A stretch of DNA of 64,000 nt from M30B80 sp965656935 (GTDB lineage Bacteria; Pseudomonadota; Alphaproteobacteria; Rhodobacterales; Rhodobacteraceae), in contig CBFHMG010000001.1 in NCBI GenBank assembly GCA_965656935.1, positions 310,001 to 374,000 of the forward strand, read 5' to 3'. The notes beneath the pieces are model-generated. The model searched no databases and was not told the DNA's origin. It worked only from the letters and a program-made list of their open reading frames with translations. Below are positions 24,309 through 31,676 of this stretch, one piece after another; position 1 is the first letter of the stretch; every line of letters begins with the position of its first letter. Made by a program: the position numbers and the translations under genes.

Positions 24309-25841
24309 ATGAAAGATATTCTTGAGGAATTGGAAAGCCGACGCGCCGAGGCGCGCCTTGGGGGCGGGCAAAAGCGGATTGATGGCCAGCATGCCAAGGG
24401 CAAGCTGACCGCGCGCGAACGCGTTGAATTGCTGCTCGATGAGGGCAGTTTCGAAGAATATGACATGTTCATCACGCATCGCTGCACCGAATTCGGCATG
24501 GCCGAAAGCAAGCCGCGCGGGGATGGTGTGATTACGGGCTGGGGCACGATCAACGGACGCCTTGTCTATGTCTATAGTCAGGATTTCACGGTTCTGGGCG
24601 GCTCGGTTTCCGAGACCCATGGCCAGAAAATCTGCAAGATCATGGATATGGCGATGCAGAACGGCGCGCCCATTATCGGGATCAATGATTCAGGCGGCGC
24701 GCGCATTCAGGAAGGTGTTTCCTCGCTTGCGGCCTATGGCGAGATTTTCCAGCGCAATATCGAGGCCTCGGGTGTTGTCCCCCAGATCAGCCTCATCATG
24801 GGGCCTTGTGCGGGCGGCGCGGTATATTCGCCTGCGATGACGGATTTCATATTCATGGTGAAAGACAGCTCCTATATGTTTGTGACGGGGCCTGACGTGG
24901 TGAAGACCGTCACCAATGAGGTGGTGAGCGCCGAGGAGCTTGGCGGGGCTTCGACCCATACCAAGAAAAGCTCGGTCGCGGATGGCGCGTTTGAAAATGA
25001 TGTCGAGGCTTTGGCCGAAGTGCGCCGTTTGGTGGATTTCCTGCCGCTCTCGAACCGTGAAAAGCCCCCTCTGCGCCCCTTCTTTGATGATCCCGAGCGC
25101 GTTGAGCCGAGCCTTGATACGCTTGTGCCCGACAACCCGAACACGCCTTATGACATGAAAGAGCTGATCCTGAAGATCGGCGATGAGGGGGATTTTTTCG
25201 AGATACAGGAAGAATTCGCCAAGAATATCATCACGGGCTTTATCCGTCTGGAAGGGCAGACTGTTGGTGTCGTGGCCAATCAGCCGATGATGCTGGCAGG
25301 CGTTCTGGATATTGATGCCAGCCGCAAAGCCGCGCGGTTTGTGCGCTTTTGCGATTGCTTCGAGATCCCGATCCTGACGCTTGTCGATGTGCCAGGCTTC
25401 CTGCCGGGCGTCACTCAGGAATATAACGGCGTGATCAAACATGGTGCCAAACTGCTTTATGCCTATGGCGAGGCGACCGTGCCGATGGTTACCGTGATTA
25501 CGCGCAAGGCCTATGGCGGGGCTTATGTGGTGATGGCCTCGAAACATCTGCGCGCGGATGTGAATTATGCATGGCCCACTTCTGAGGTTGCAGTGATGGG
25601 GGCCAAGGGCGCGACCGAGATCCTCTATCGCTCGGAATTGGGCGATTCTGATAAAATCGCAGCCCGTGCCAAGGAATATGAAGATCGCTTTGCCAATCCT
25701 TTTGTGGCTGCCGAGCGGGGCTTTATTGACGAGGTGATCCAGCCCCATAGCACGCGCCGCCGCGTCAGCCGTGCATTTGCGATGCTGCGTCGGAAATCGA
25801 AGAAGATGCCGTGGAAAAAGCACGACAATATCCCGTTGTGA
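24309..25841 (+). CDS. pccB: propionyl-CoA carboxylase beta subunit
   Basis: A 510-residue carboxyltransferase subunit that moves CO2 from biotin to propionyl-CoA to give methylmalonyl-CoA. The N-terminal acyl-CoA site (NDSGGARIQEGVSSL) and the C-terminal biotin-facing site (DVPGFLPGVTQEYNGVIKHG, with ITRKAYGGAY following) are both complete. Length is standard. AGGGGA lies about 8 nt before ATG 24309. Together with pccA (28082) and mcm (31648) it forms the methylmalonyl-CoA pathway feeding succinyl-CoA. A PccR-like box upstream suggests induction by propionyl-CoA. A methylcrotonyl or acetyl carboxylase role is possible but less likely given mcm. Confidence 0.94.
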   Translation: MKDILEELESRRAEARLGGGQKRIDGQHAKGKLTARERVELLLDEGSFEEYDMFITHRCTEFGMAESKPRGDGVITGWGTINGRLVYVYSQDFTVLGGSVSETHGQKICKIMDMAMQNGAPIIGINDSGGARIQEGVSSLAAYGEIFQRNIEASGVVPQISLIMGPCAGGAVYSPAMTDFIFMVKDSSYMFVTGPDVVKTVTNEVVSAEELGGASTHTKKSSVADGAFENDVEALAEVRRLVDFLPLSNREKPPLRPFFDDPERVEPSLDTLVPDNPNTPYDMKELILKIGDEGDFFEIQEEFAKNIITGFIRLEGQTVGVVANQPMMLAGVLDIDASRKAARFVRFCDCFEIPILTLVDVPGFLPGVTQEYNGVIKHGAKLLYAYGEATVPMVTVITRKAYGGAYVVMASKHLRADVNYAWPTSEVAVMGAKGATEILYRSELGDSDKIAARAKEYEDRFANPFVAAERGFIDEVIQPHSTRRRVSRAFAMLRRKSKKMPWKKHDNIPL

Positions 25842-25874
25842 TCTGAATGAACCTGACCGAGCGAGAAAACAGGG

Positions 25875-26294
25875 ATGGATAGCAGCAGCCCCATTTTCCA
25901 CATGATCCAAGGTGGCCCGCGCCCCGTGGCGCCTTTCTCGCATGCCGTGGAGGTGGATGGCTGGGTGCTGCTGACAGGCCAGATGCCGACAGACCCAGAA
26001 GCGCCCGATGCCCCCCTGCCCGAAGGGGTTGCCGCGCAAACCGCGCGGGTGATGCGCAATCTTGAACTGGTGCTCAAAGGTGTTGGCCTTGATTTGAGCC
26101 ATGTGGTGCAGATGCGCGCCTATCTGACCGAGTTTGACCGCGATTATGCGGCGTTCAACGAGACCTATCAGAGCTTCTTTCCAGTGGATCGTCGGCCCGC
26201 GCGCACGACGATTGGCGTGACAGGCTTGGCCGTGGGCGCGTTGGTCGAGATTGATTGTGTCGCCAAGCGCCCAACCACGGAGGGCGCGTCATGA
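25875..26294 (+). CDS. RidA-family enamine/imine deaminase
   Basis: A 139-residue RidA (YjgF/YER057c) protein; the family hydrolyses reactive enamine/imine intermediates from PLP enzymes. Conserved parts are FSHAVEVDGWVLLTGQ, VVQMRAYLTEF and the C-terminal RPARTTIGVTGLAVGALVEIDCVA, with the ligand-binding Arg in RPARTT and Glu in VEIDCVA. It starts 33 bp after pccB and overlaps the next gene by four bases, so it belongs to the pccB transcript. Its place in a propionyl-CoA operon hints that 2-aminoacrylate or 2-iminobutyrate from threonine breakdown (a propionate source) is relevant; that link is inference. Confidence 0.92.
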   Translation: MDSSSPIFHMIQGGPRPVAPFSHAVEVDGWVLLTGQMPTDPEAPDAPLPEGVAAQTARVMRNLELVLKGVGLDLSHVVQMRAYLTEFDRDYAAFNETYQSFFPVDRRPARTTIGVTGLAVGALVEIDCVAKRPTTEGAS

Positions 26295-26683
26295 TCAATG
26301 CGGCGCGTCTCGCGGCTCTCTTGTCGCTCTGTGTTCTCGCACCAATGGCCCATGCAATGCCGCCCTCGGGGCAGGCCTTGGAATTGGTGGAAACCCTGCC
26401 CGAGACCCAACCCGGAACGGGAGAGCTTTGGCTGGTCGTGCGTGTCTTGGCCCCCGCGATCGGACAGGAGGGGTTTGACCCTGATGATGCGCAGGTTGAT
26501 CTGGATTGGATTTGTGGCACATGGGGGCTTGAGGCGGCGGCAAATCAGGCCGAACAACCCGCCATGGTCGTGGTGCAAATGATGGACAGGATCGTGCCGC
26601 GCGGGCAGGCAGCCCCTGAAGCAACGCAGTTTTTTGCGGGATATACCCTCGAAAACGGCGACTGCATCTGGGAGGTTTTTTAA
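26291..26683 (+). CDS. DUF6497-like secreted protein
   Basis: A 130-residue protein with a signal peptide (MINAARLAALLSLCVLAPMAHA, cleavage after AHA) and a mature part with two cysteines (DWICGTWG and GDCIWEVF) that could form a disulfide in the periplasm. The segment EATQFFAGYTLENGDCIWEVF is what I recall for the Rhodobacteraceae family DUF6497. Function unknown. ATG 26291 overlaps the ridA stop (ATGA), so it is translationally coupled. The longer upstream frame has no ribosome site. Placed in the propionyl-CoA gene group, but a direct pathway role is not implied. Confidence 0.72.
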   Translation: MINAARLAALLSLCVLAPMAHAMPPSGQALELVETLPETQPGTGELWLVVRVLAPAIGQEGFDPDDAQVDLDWICGTWGLEAAANQAEQPAMVVVQMMDRIVPRGQAAPEATQFFAGYTLENGDCIWEVF

Positions 26684-26885
26684 TGCAACCACAATATGTT
26701 GCGAGACCACTTTCATGTGGACAAGTATTTGATGCAGCGCGGCCACAGCATGGCCCAAGCGCTCAATTCCAGTGGGGAAAGATGACAATTCAGGTTATTC
26801 TAGCGACAGGTTGCAAGACTGCACCCGATACCTCTGCCATGCGCGGGACGTGCCCACGCGTGGTCCATAATAACAGGAGAGCAAG
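26684..26885 (+). promoter_or_regulatory. 202-bp gap upstream of the 47-aa lipoprotein gene
   Basis: This non-coding stretch separates the DUF6497-like gene from the short lipoprotein and probably holds its own promoter, since the lipoprotein is preceded by a strong ribosome site and followed by a long hairpin. I see no promoter close enough to consensus to fix, and no repeat. Confidence 0.35.
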
Positions 26886-27029
26886 ATGTCCAAGAGCATC
26901 AAAGCCCTTCTTGCAGTGGCCGCTTTGGCCAGCGTTGCAGCATGTTCGCGCGCACCGCAGCAGGAAGAAATCATCTATGTCGAGCCGGCACCAATTGTTC
27001 AGGAACCGGTGTACAACAAGTACAACTGA
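26886..27029 (+). CDS. 47-residue lipoprotein
   Basis: A very short gene encoding MSKSIKALLAVAALASVAAC with Cys20 as lipidation site, followed by a 27-residue mature peptide with repeated EP and aromatic residues (EEIIYVEPAPIVQEPVYNK). AGGAG lies 6 nt before the ATG. The mature part ends VYNKYN. I recognise the pattern (small lipoprotein, acidic YVEPAP, C-terminal EPVY) from other Rhodobacteraceae genomes but know no function. It resembles the entericidin-type and other tiny lipoproteins only in size. An inverted repeat follows within 10 bp. Too small for most gene callers. Confidence 0.82.
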   Translation: MSKSIKALLAVAALASVAACSRAPQQEEIIYVEPAPIVQEPVYNKYN

Positions 27030-27038
27030 TACCGCTTT

Positions 27039-27068
27039 GTCCGGACGGGCCACGCTGCCCGTCCGGAC
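27039..27068 (+). terminator. strong hairpin after the 47-aa lipoprotein gene
   Basis: An 11-bp perfect stem, GTCCGGACGGG (27039-27049) with CCCGTCCGGAC (27058-27068), closes an 8-nt loop 9 bp after the stop codon. There is no T-tract, so it may be a 3'-end stabiliser or a rho-assisted stop and not a canonical terminator. Confidence 0.55.
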
Positions 27069-27110
27069 CATTCCCGCCGCAAACGCTCCCCTCCAAATGC
27101 GGAGCGTGCC

Positions 27111-27476
27111 ATGCTGAAACATCGTGGATTTCCAGGGCGGCTTCCCAGCAGCGATTTTCAATTCACTATCAGGCGGGCCAATAAAGACGGGGCCACGCCT
27201 TTGAAGGCGCGCGAGCGTTTTCCCGACCGCAGACCCGCCGATCGTCGCGCCGATGCAGGTTTCATGGAAGCGCTGTGGCGTCATTTCGGGGATCAGCCTT
27301 TTGAGCGCGGCAATCTCGATGCAGGCCGCCTGTCATGGTTGTTCGAGCGCGAAGTTGTGCCCGCAGAAGACCCGTTTGACCCAGAAAGCTATGACGCCCT
27401 TCTGGTCATCGATGTGGCGCGTGCCGAAGCCTCTTTCCCAGAAGCCTTTGACGGCTCGGGCGTTTGGGAGGATTGA
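27111..27476 (+). CDS. hypothetical protein of unknown function
   Basis: A 121-residue soluble protein. The first 35 residues look poorly conserved; the core from about residue 35 (RERFPDRRPADRRADAGFMEALWRHFGD) is strongly basic, then the chain turns acidic (FEREVVPAEDPFDPESYDALLVIDVARAEASFPEAFDGSG). I know no domain for it, though similar proteins appear next to pcc genes in this family as far as I recall. The start is unsure; a downstream ATG at 27264 would keep only the second half. No signal peptide. Its placement between pccB and pccA is its only functional hint. Confidence 0.62.
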   Translation: MLKHRGFPGRLPSSDFQFTIRRANKDGATPLKARERFPDRRPADRRADAGFMEALWRHFGDQPFERGNLDAGRLSWLFEREVVPAEDPFDPESYDALLVIDVARAEASFPEAFDGSGVWED

Positions 27477-27753
27477 TCGGCGTGATTTTGCCCATGCCCA
27501 TAGGAATTGCGCAAAATAGCGCTCAGATCGATGCGGATCAGCGCAAGCGGTTTGCCGAATGTATGGGCTGTGCAAGCGTGATCTTGTCGGCGATCGTCCC
27601 CAGCTTTGTGAGAGCCGATGCCCTTAAAACGGCGTGTTACCCTTCCCCTTCAAGGCGGTCGGTGCGTCTTGCGTTCCGACCGCCTGTTTTTCAGGGGCAA
27701 TTTAAGGTATGGTTATGCCTCAGAGGCAATAATTCTGCAGGAGAAGACGCAAA
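27477..27753 (+). other. 277-bp gap with possible small transcript
   Basis: No convincing reading frame. It contains a 7-bp inverted repeat ATTTTGC/GCAAAAT at 27485-27517 and the terminator at 27653, so a transcript ends here. That may be the 3' end of the preceding gene or a separate small RNA. The ribosome site CAGGAGAAG of the next gene closes the gap. Confidence 0.4.
27653..27691 (+). terminator. rho-independent terminator
   Basis: AGGCGGTCGG (27653-27662) and CCGACCGCCT (27676-27685) form a 10-bp perfect stem with a 13-nt loop, followed by GTTTTTC. It lies 177 bp after the nearest upstream stop codon and isolates the following lipoprotein/pccA part from the pccB part of the region. Confidence 0.85.
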
Positions 27754-27957
27754 ATGCGCGCAACCTTTAAAATCATTCTCGTGGCAGCAGCCACAGCAAC
27801 CCTTGCGGGCTGCAACACATCCGACCTTGAGCGGGCGGGTGTTGGCGCGGCAGCAGGCGGTGTCACAGCAGCCGTTCTTAACGGCAATGTCGCAACGGGC
27901 GTCATTGTTGGTGCAGCGGGCGGCGCACTTTGTGACGATGTGGGCGTGTGCAACTAA
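27754..27957 (+). CDS. glycine-zipper lipoprotein (67 aa)
   Basis: A 67-residue lipoprotein: MRATFKIILVAAATATLAGC with Cys20 as the lipidation site, then a glycine/alanine zipper (GVGAAAGGVTAAVLNGN, GVIVGAAGGALC) able to pack in or on a membrane. It ends CDDVGVCN, with two Cys that could form a small disulfide loop. A good ribosome site (CAGGAG) lies 10 nt before the ATG. Similar in plan to the 92-aa protein at 50409. Such proteins may affect outer-membrane stability; no specific role is known. pccA starts 124 bp downstream. Confidence 0.8.
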   Translation: MRATFKIILVAAATATLAGCNTSDLERAGVGAAAGGVTAAVLNGNVATGVIVGAAGGALCDDVGVCN

Positions 27958-28081
27958 GCCACGCGCTGACCAGCTAACTCAATTCAACCTGATAACGGAC
28001 CATCGCGGGGCGCAGATGCCTTGCGGTGGTCTTTTGCGTTCTGTGTGGCCTGTGATGGCCAGGGAAGAGGGACAGACCTAA

Positions 28082-30082
28082 ATGTTCAAGAAACTGCTTA
28101 TCGCCAATCGTGGCGAGATTGCCTGCCGTGTGATCAAGACCGCCCGCAAAATGGGTATCCAGACCGTAGCGATCTATTCGGATGCGGACCGCAACGCGCT
28201 GCATGTGCAGATGGCGGATGAAGCGATCCATATCGGCCCGCCCCCTGCCAATGAAAGCTATATCGTGATCGATAAGGTCATGGAGGCGATCAAGGCCAGC
28301 GGGGCCGAAGCGGTGCATCCGGGCTATGGGTTTTTGTCCGAGAACATGAAATTCGCCCAAGCGCTGGAGGCCGCAGGCGTGGCCTTTGTTGGCCCACCCG
28401 CAGGCGCGATTGAATCCATGGGGGATAAGATCACCTCCAAGAAAATCGCCCAAGAGGCGGGCGTCTCCACTGTGCCCGGATATATGGGGCTGATCGCGGA
28501 TGCGGATGAGGCTGTGAAAATCTCGGGCGAGATCGGATATCCCGTTATGATCAAGGCCTCGGCGGGCGGCGGCGGCAAGGGCATGCGGATCGCGTGGAAT
28601 GACGAGGAAGCGCGCGAAGGCTTCCAATCCTCCAAGAACGAGGCGGCAAGCTCCTTTGGTGATGACCGTATCTTCATCGAGAAATTCGTCACCCAACCCC
28701 GCCATATCGAAATTCAGGTCTTGGGCGATGCGCATGGCAATTGCGTCTATCTGGGCGAGCGGGAATGCTCGATCCAGCGTCGCAACCAGAAGGTCATCGA
28801 AGAGGCACCCTCGCCCTTCCTTGATGAGGAAACGCGCAAAGCCATGGGCGAGCAGGCCGTCGCCTTGGCACAAGCCGTTGGCTATACCAGCGCGGGCACC
28901 GTCGAGTTTATCGTGGATGGGGATAAGAACTTCTTCTTCCTCGAGATGAACACCCGCTTGCAGGTCGAGCATCCCGTCACCGAGTTGATCACTGGCATTG
29001 ATCTGGTTGAGCAGATGATCCGCGTTGCGGCTGGCGAAAAGCTTCCCTTTGCGCAGGGCGATATCAAACTCAACGGATGGGCGATGGAAAGCCGCCTTTA
29101 TGCCGAAGACCCGTATCGCAATTTCCTACCCTCCATCGGGCGGCTCACCCGCTATCGCCCGCCCGCCGAGACGGCATCGGAGACGCAGGTCGTGCGCAAT
29201 GACACAGGCGTTTATGAGGGGGGCGAGATCAGCATGTATTACGACCCCATGATCGCAAAGCTCTGCACTTGGGCGCCCACGCGCGGGGCGGCCATCGAGG
29301 AGATGCGGATCGCATTGGACAGTTTCGAAGTGGAAGGGATCGGCCACAACCTGCCGTTTTTGTCCGCCGTGATGGATCACCCGAAATTTGCATCGGGTGA
29401 TATCACCACGGCCTTTATCGCCGAGGAATATCCAGACGGGTTTGAGGGCGCGAGCCTGCCCGAGGCCGAGATGCGCCGCGTTGTGGCGGCAGCCGCGGCC
29501 ATGTATTTTGTCAGCGAGGTGCGCCGTACCCGTGTCTCGGGGCGCATGGATAACCATGAGCGCCGCGTTGGTAGCGACTGGGTGGCGCGGATCGGCGAGG
29601 CGGAATACCCGCTTTCGATTTCTGCCGATCATGAGGGCTCAACAATCACGCTTGAGGATGGCACCGCGATGCGGGTCACCTCCGATTGGACACCGGGTGA
29701 TCAGCTGGCCAAGCTCAGCGTCGATGGCAGCCCATTGGTGCTCAAGGTTGGCAAGGTCCCGCAGGGCTTCCGTTTGCGGACGCGCGGCGCTGATATCAAG
29801 ATTGCCATCCGCAGCCCGCGCGGCGCTGAACTGGCGCGTTTGATGCCTGAAAAGCTGCCACCTGATACCTCGAAGCTGCTGCTATGCCCGATGCCCGGTT
29901 TGATCGTGAAGGTCGATGTCGAGGTGGGCCAAGAGGTGCAGGAAGGTCAGACGCTTTGCACGGTCGAGGCCATGAAGATGGAAAATATCCTGCGCGCCGA
30001 GCGCAAGGGTATCGTCAGCAAGGTCAATGCTGCTGCAGGCGATAGTCTGGCCGTTGATGACGTGATCATGGAGTTCGAATAA
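28082..30082 (+). CDS. pccA: propionyl-CoA carboxylase alpha subunit
   Basis: A 666-residue biotin-dependent subunit with biotin carboxylase domains (about 1-450, starting MFKKLLIANRGEIACRVIK and holding the ATP-grasp loop KASAGGGGKGMRIAW), a linker BT-like domain (about 450-585) that binds the beta subunit, and a C-terminal biotinyl domain with EAMKM and Lys632 as the biotinylated residue. It carboxylates biotin with ATP and bicarbonate, then PccB transfers CO2 to propionyl-CoA. The BT-type linker length fits propionyl- over acetyl-CoA carboxylase. Its ribosome site AGGGAAGAGG is 8-18 nt upstream. No PccR box is visible directly before it. Confidence 0.95.
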   Translation: MFKKLLIANRGEIACRVIKTARKMGIQTVAIYSDADRNALHVQMADEAIHIGPPPANESYIVIDKVMEAIKASGAEAVHPGYGFLSENMKFAQALEAAGVAFVGPPAGAIESMGDKITSKKIAQEAGVSTVPGYMGLIADADEAVKISGEIGYPVMIKASAGGGGKGMRIAWNDEEAREGFQSSKNEAASSFGDDRIFIEKFVTQPRHIEIQVLGDAHGNCVYLGERECSIQRRNQKVIEEAPSPFLDEETRKAMGEQAVALAQAVGYTSAGTVEFIVDGDKNFFFLEMNTRLQVEHPVTELITGIDLVEQMIRVAAGEKLPFAQGDIKLNGWAMESRLYAEDPYRNFLPSIGRLTRYRPPAETASETQVVRNDTGVYEGGEISMYYDPMIAKLCTWAPTRGAAIEEMRIALDSFEVEGIGHNLPFLSAVMDHPKFASGDITTAFIAEEYPDGFEGASLPEAEMRRVVAAAAAMYFVSEVRRTRVSGRMDNHERRVGSDWVARIGEAEYPLSISADHEGSTITLEDGTAMRVTSDWTPGDQLAKLSVDGSPLVLKVGKVPQGFRLRTRGADIKIAIRSPRGAELARLMPEKLPPDTSKLLLCPMPGLIVKVDVEVGQEVQEGQTLCTVEAMKMENILRAERKGIVSKVNAAAGDSLAVDDVIMEFE

Positions 30083-30133
30083 CCCCATGACGGCTTGCGC
30101 TTGGCATATGGATCAAGGCGGTGGCGCGGCGCA

Positions 30134-30598
30134 TCAGTTTGCGCTGCGCAATTCCTCCTGCCTGAGCGCAAAATTATCAATGCCTCGCGTGATCTCGCGC
30201 ACATCGCGGGGGCTGGGGCGTCGGAAACCGACAGCACCATCCTTGGTCATCACAACGAGTGCAAAGCCGCGCGGGCGCAATTCCTGCCGCAAATCTGAGC
30301 GCGCTTCGGGATCGGTATCGGTGATGATCACCACGTCACGCTCCAATAGCGGGTCGGGTCGTTCGGCCAGCAGTGAAAGCTGTTCACGAAAGCGCGGGTC
30401 GGCGGGGGTGTCGGCAAAGATGATGATCGGGCGGGCCACCCATTGGAAATCGGCCAGCGTCACCTCAGTGGCATCAATAGGGGCCAGCGGGTCAATTTCC
30501 TGCGGCTCAACCATTTCGGCGCTGGCGAGTTCGGCCTCCTGCGCGAAAACAGGCAGCGCCACGATCATCGCGATAACAAATGCAAAAGCTTGGTTCAT
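30134..30598 (-). CDS. DUF4174-family secreted protein
   Basis: A 154-residue protein with a signal peptide (MNQAFAFVIAMIVALPVFA, cleavage before Gln20) and a mature thioredoxin-like or sensor-like domain (DUF4174 as I recall): FQWVARPIIIFADTPADPRF, DVVIITDTDP and FALVVMTKDGAVGFRRP. There is no Cys in the mature part, so it is not a thiol oxidoreductase. It is convergent with pccA (51-bp gap) and divergent from the sulfotransferase-like gene, with a PccR-like box in between. Function unknown; likely periplasmic. Confidence 0.8.
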   Translation of the reverse strand: MNQAFAFVIAMIVALPVFAQEAELASAEMVEPQEIDPLAPIDATEVTLADFQWVARPIIIFADTPADPRFREQLSLLAERPDPLLERDVVIITDTDPEARSDLRQELRPRGFALVVMTKDGAVGFRRPSPRDVREITRGIDNFALRQEELRSAN

Positions 30599-30650
30599 AT
30601 CGTCTCCGTTCGGATGTGATATAAGCAGCGCGCGGCGGAAAGCGAAGGTT

Positions 30651-30658
30651 TTTGCAAA
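30651..30658. promoter_or_regulatory. TTTGCAAA box in the DUF4174/sulfotransferase gap
   Basis: A perfect TTTGCAAA occurs 53 bp upstream of the DUF4174 start and 89 bp upstream of the sulfotransferase-like start. Its flank TTTTTGCAAATATTCC closely resembles the pccB box flank (TTTTGCAAATATTC). It would place DUF4174, the sulfotransferase-like gene and mcm under PccR. No N4-spaced partner is clear, so it is weaker than the other sites. Confidence 0.5.
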
Positions 30659-30746
30659 TATTCCGTGGCGTTTCTCTCTTCACCCTATGTTTAAGGCTAT
30701 GCCCTATGCCCTTGCGCGGAGATCGCGAAAGGAAAGGGCAGGGCAG

Positions 30747-31676
30747 ATGGATGTCATCCTGCATCTTGGTGCACATCGCACGGCCAGCACCACGCTTCAG
30801 CGGGGGCTCAAGCTGTCGCAACACGCGCTCAGGCAGGACGGGGTTGCCTGCTGGGGGCCGTGGCGCACGCGAAACGGGTTATTTGCGGGGCTGATCGGCC
30901 AGCCTGATCCGGTTTTACCGTGGCAATCGGAACGGATTTTGCGCTCAACTGGTTTGATCCGGATGGAAACCTTGCGGCTTGAACAGGCGGGCTGTGCGGC
31001 TTTGCTGATCTCCGAGGAAAACATGCTTGGCAAGGTTGGTGAAAACCTGCGGGAAGGGGTGCTTTACCCCTATGCCGCACAACGTTTGGAAAGGTTCCGC
31101 GCAAGTCTTGCCGACCGTGTGCGCGTGGTTGCGCTGGCCATCCGCAGCTATGACAGTTTCTGGGCCTCCAGCATGGCGTTTGCGCTGCCCAAGGGCGGGC
31201 CATTGCCGACACCGCAGCTTTGTGCGCGGCTGGTGCACCAGCCGCGTCGCTGGCGCGATATCATTGGCGATGCAGCCCGTGCATTCCCCCAAGCGCGCGT
31301 CATCGTCTGGAGCTATGAGGGGCTTGGCAACAGCCCATGTTCACAGATGCGCGCCATGTTGGGGCGTGATCTGCCGCTGGATATCTCGCCGCAATGGCAC
31401 AACCCCGCCCCGACCCCTGCCAAACTGGCGCTTGCATTGCAAAGCCGTGGCGAGGGTGAGGGTTTGGTGGATACCACTGCGCGGCGCTTTTCGCCTTTCA
31501 CACCCGAACAGCGCGGCGATTTGCGCGCGGATTATATCGATGATCTGGCTTGGTTGCGCGCTGGCGCAGACGGGCTGGCAAGCTATTTTGGTGACCCGAG
31601 CGAGATAAAAGACGCGGGCACCACAGGACAAGGAAGAGGAAACCCCGATGACGCAGAGCACAGACGCTTGGCGTAA
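30747..31676 (+). CDS. sulfotransferase-like protein
   Basis: A 309-residue protein with the PAPS-type P-loop start of sulfotransferases: MDVILHLGAHRTASTTLQRGL (HRTASTTLQ as the 5'-PSB loop variant). The rest shows an Arg-rich helix, a WSYEGLG segment and a charged tail, but the 3'-phosphate-binding motif is not obvious, so activity is uncertain. ATG 30747 follows a GGAAAGGGCAGGG stretch; an ATG at 30687 is also possible. Its last 29 nt overlap mcm, so mcm translation starts inside this gene. Similar genes between pccA and mcm occur in relatives as I recall, but no pathway role is known. Confidence 0.75.
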   Translation: MDVILHLGAHRTASTTLQRGLKLSQHALRQDGVACWGPWRTRNGLFAGLIGQPDPVLPWQSERILRSTGLIRMETLRLEQAGCAALLISEENMLGKVGENLREGVLYPYAAQRLERFRASLADRVRVVALAIRSYDSFWASSMAFALPKGGPLPTPQLCARLVHQPRRWRDIIGDAARAFPQARVIVWSYEGLGNSPCSQMRAMLGRDLPLDISPQWHNPAPTPAKLALALQSRGEGEGLVDTTARRFSPFTPEQRGDLRADYIDDLAWLRAGADGLASYFGDPSEIKDAGTTGQGRGNPDDAEHRRLA

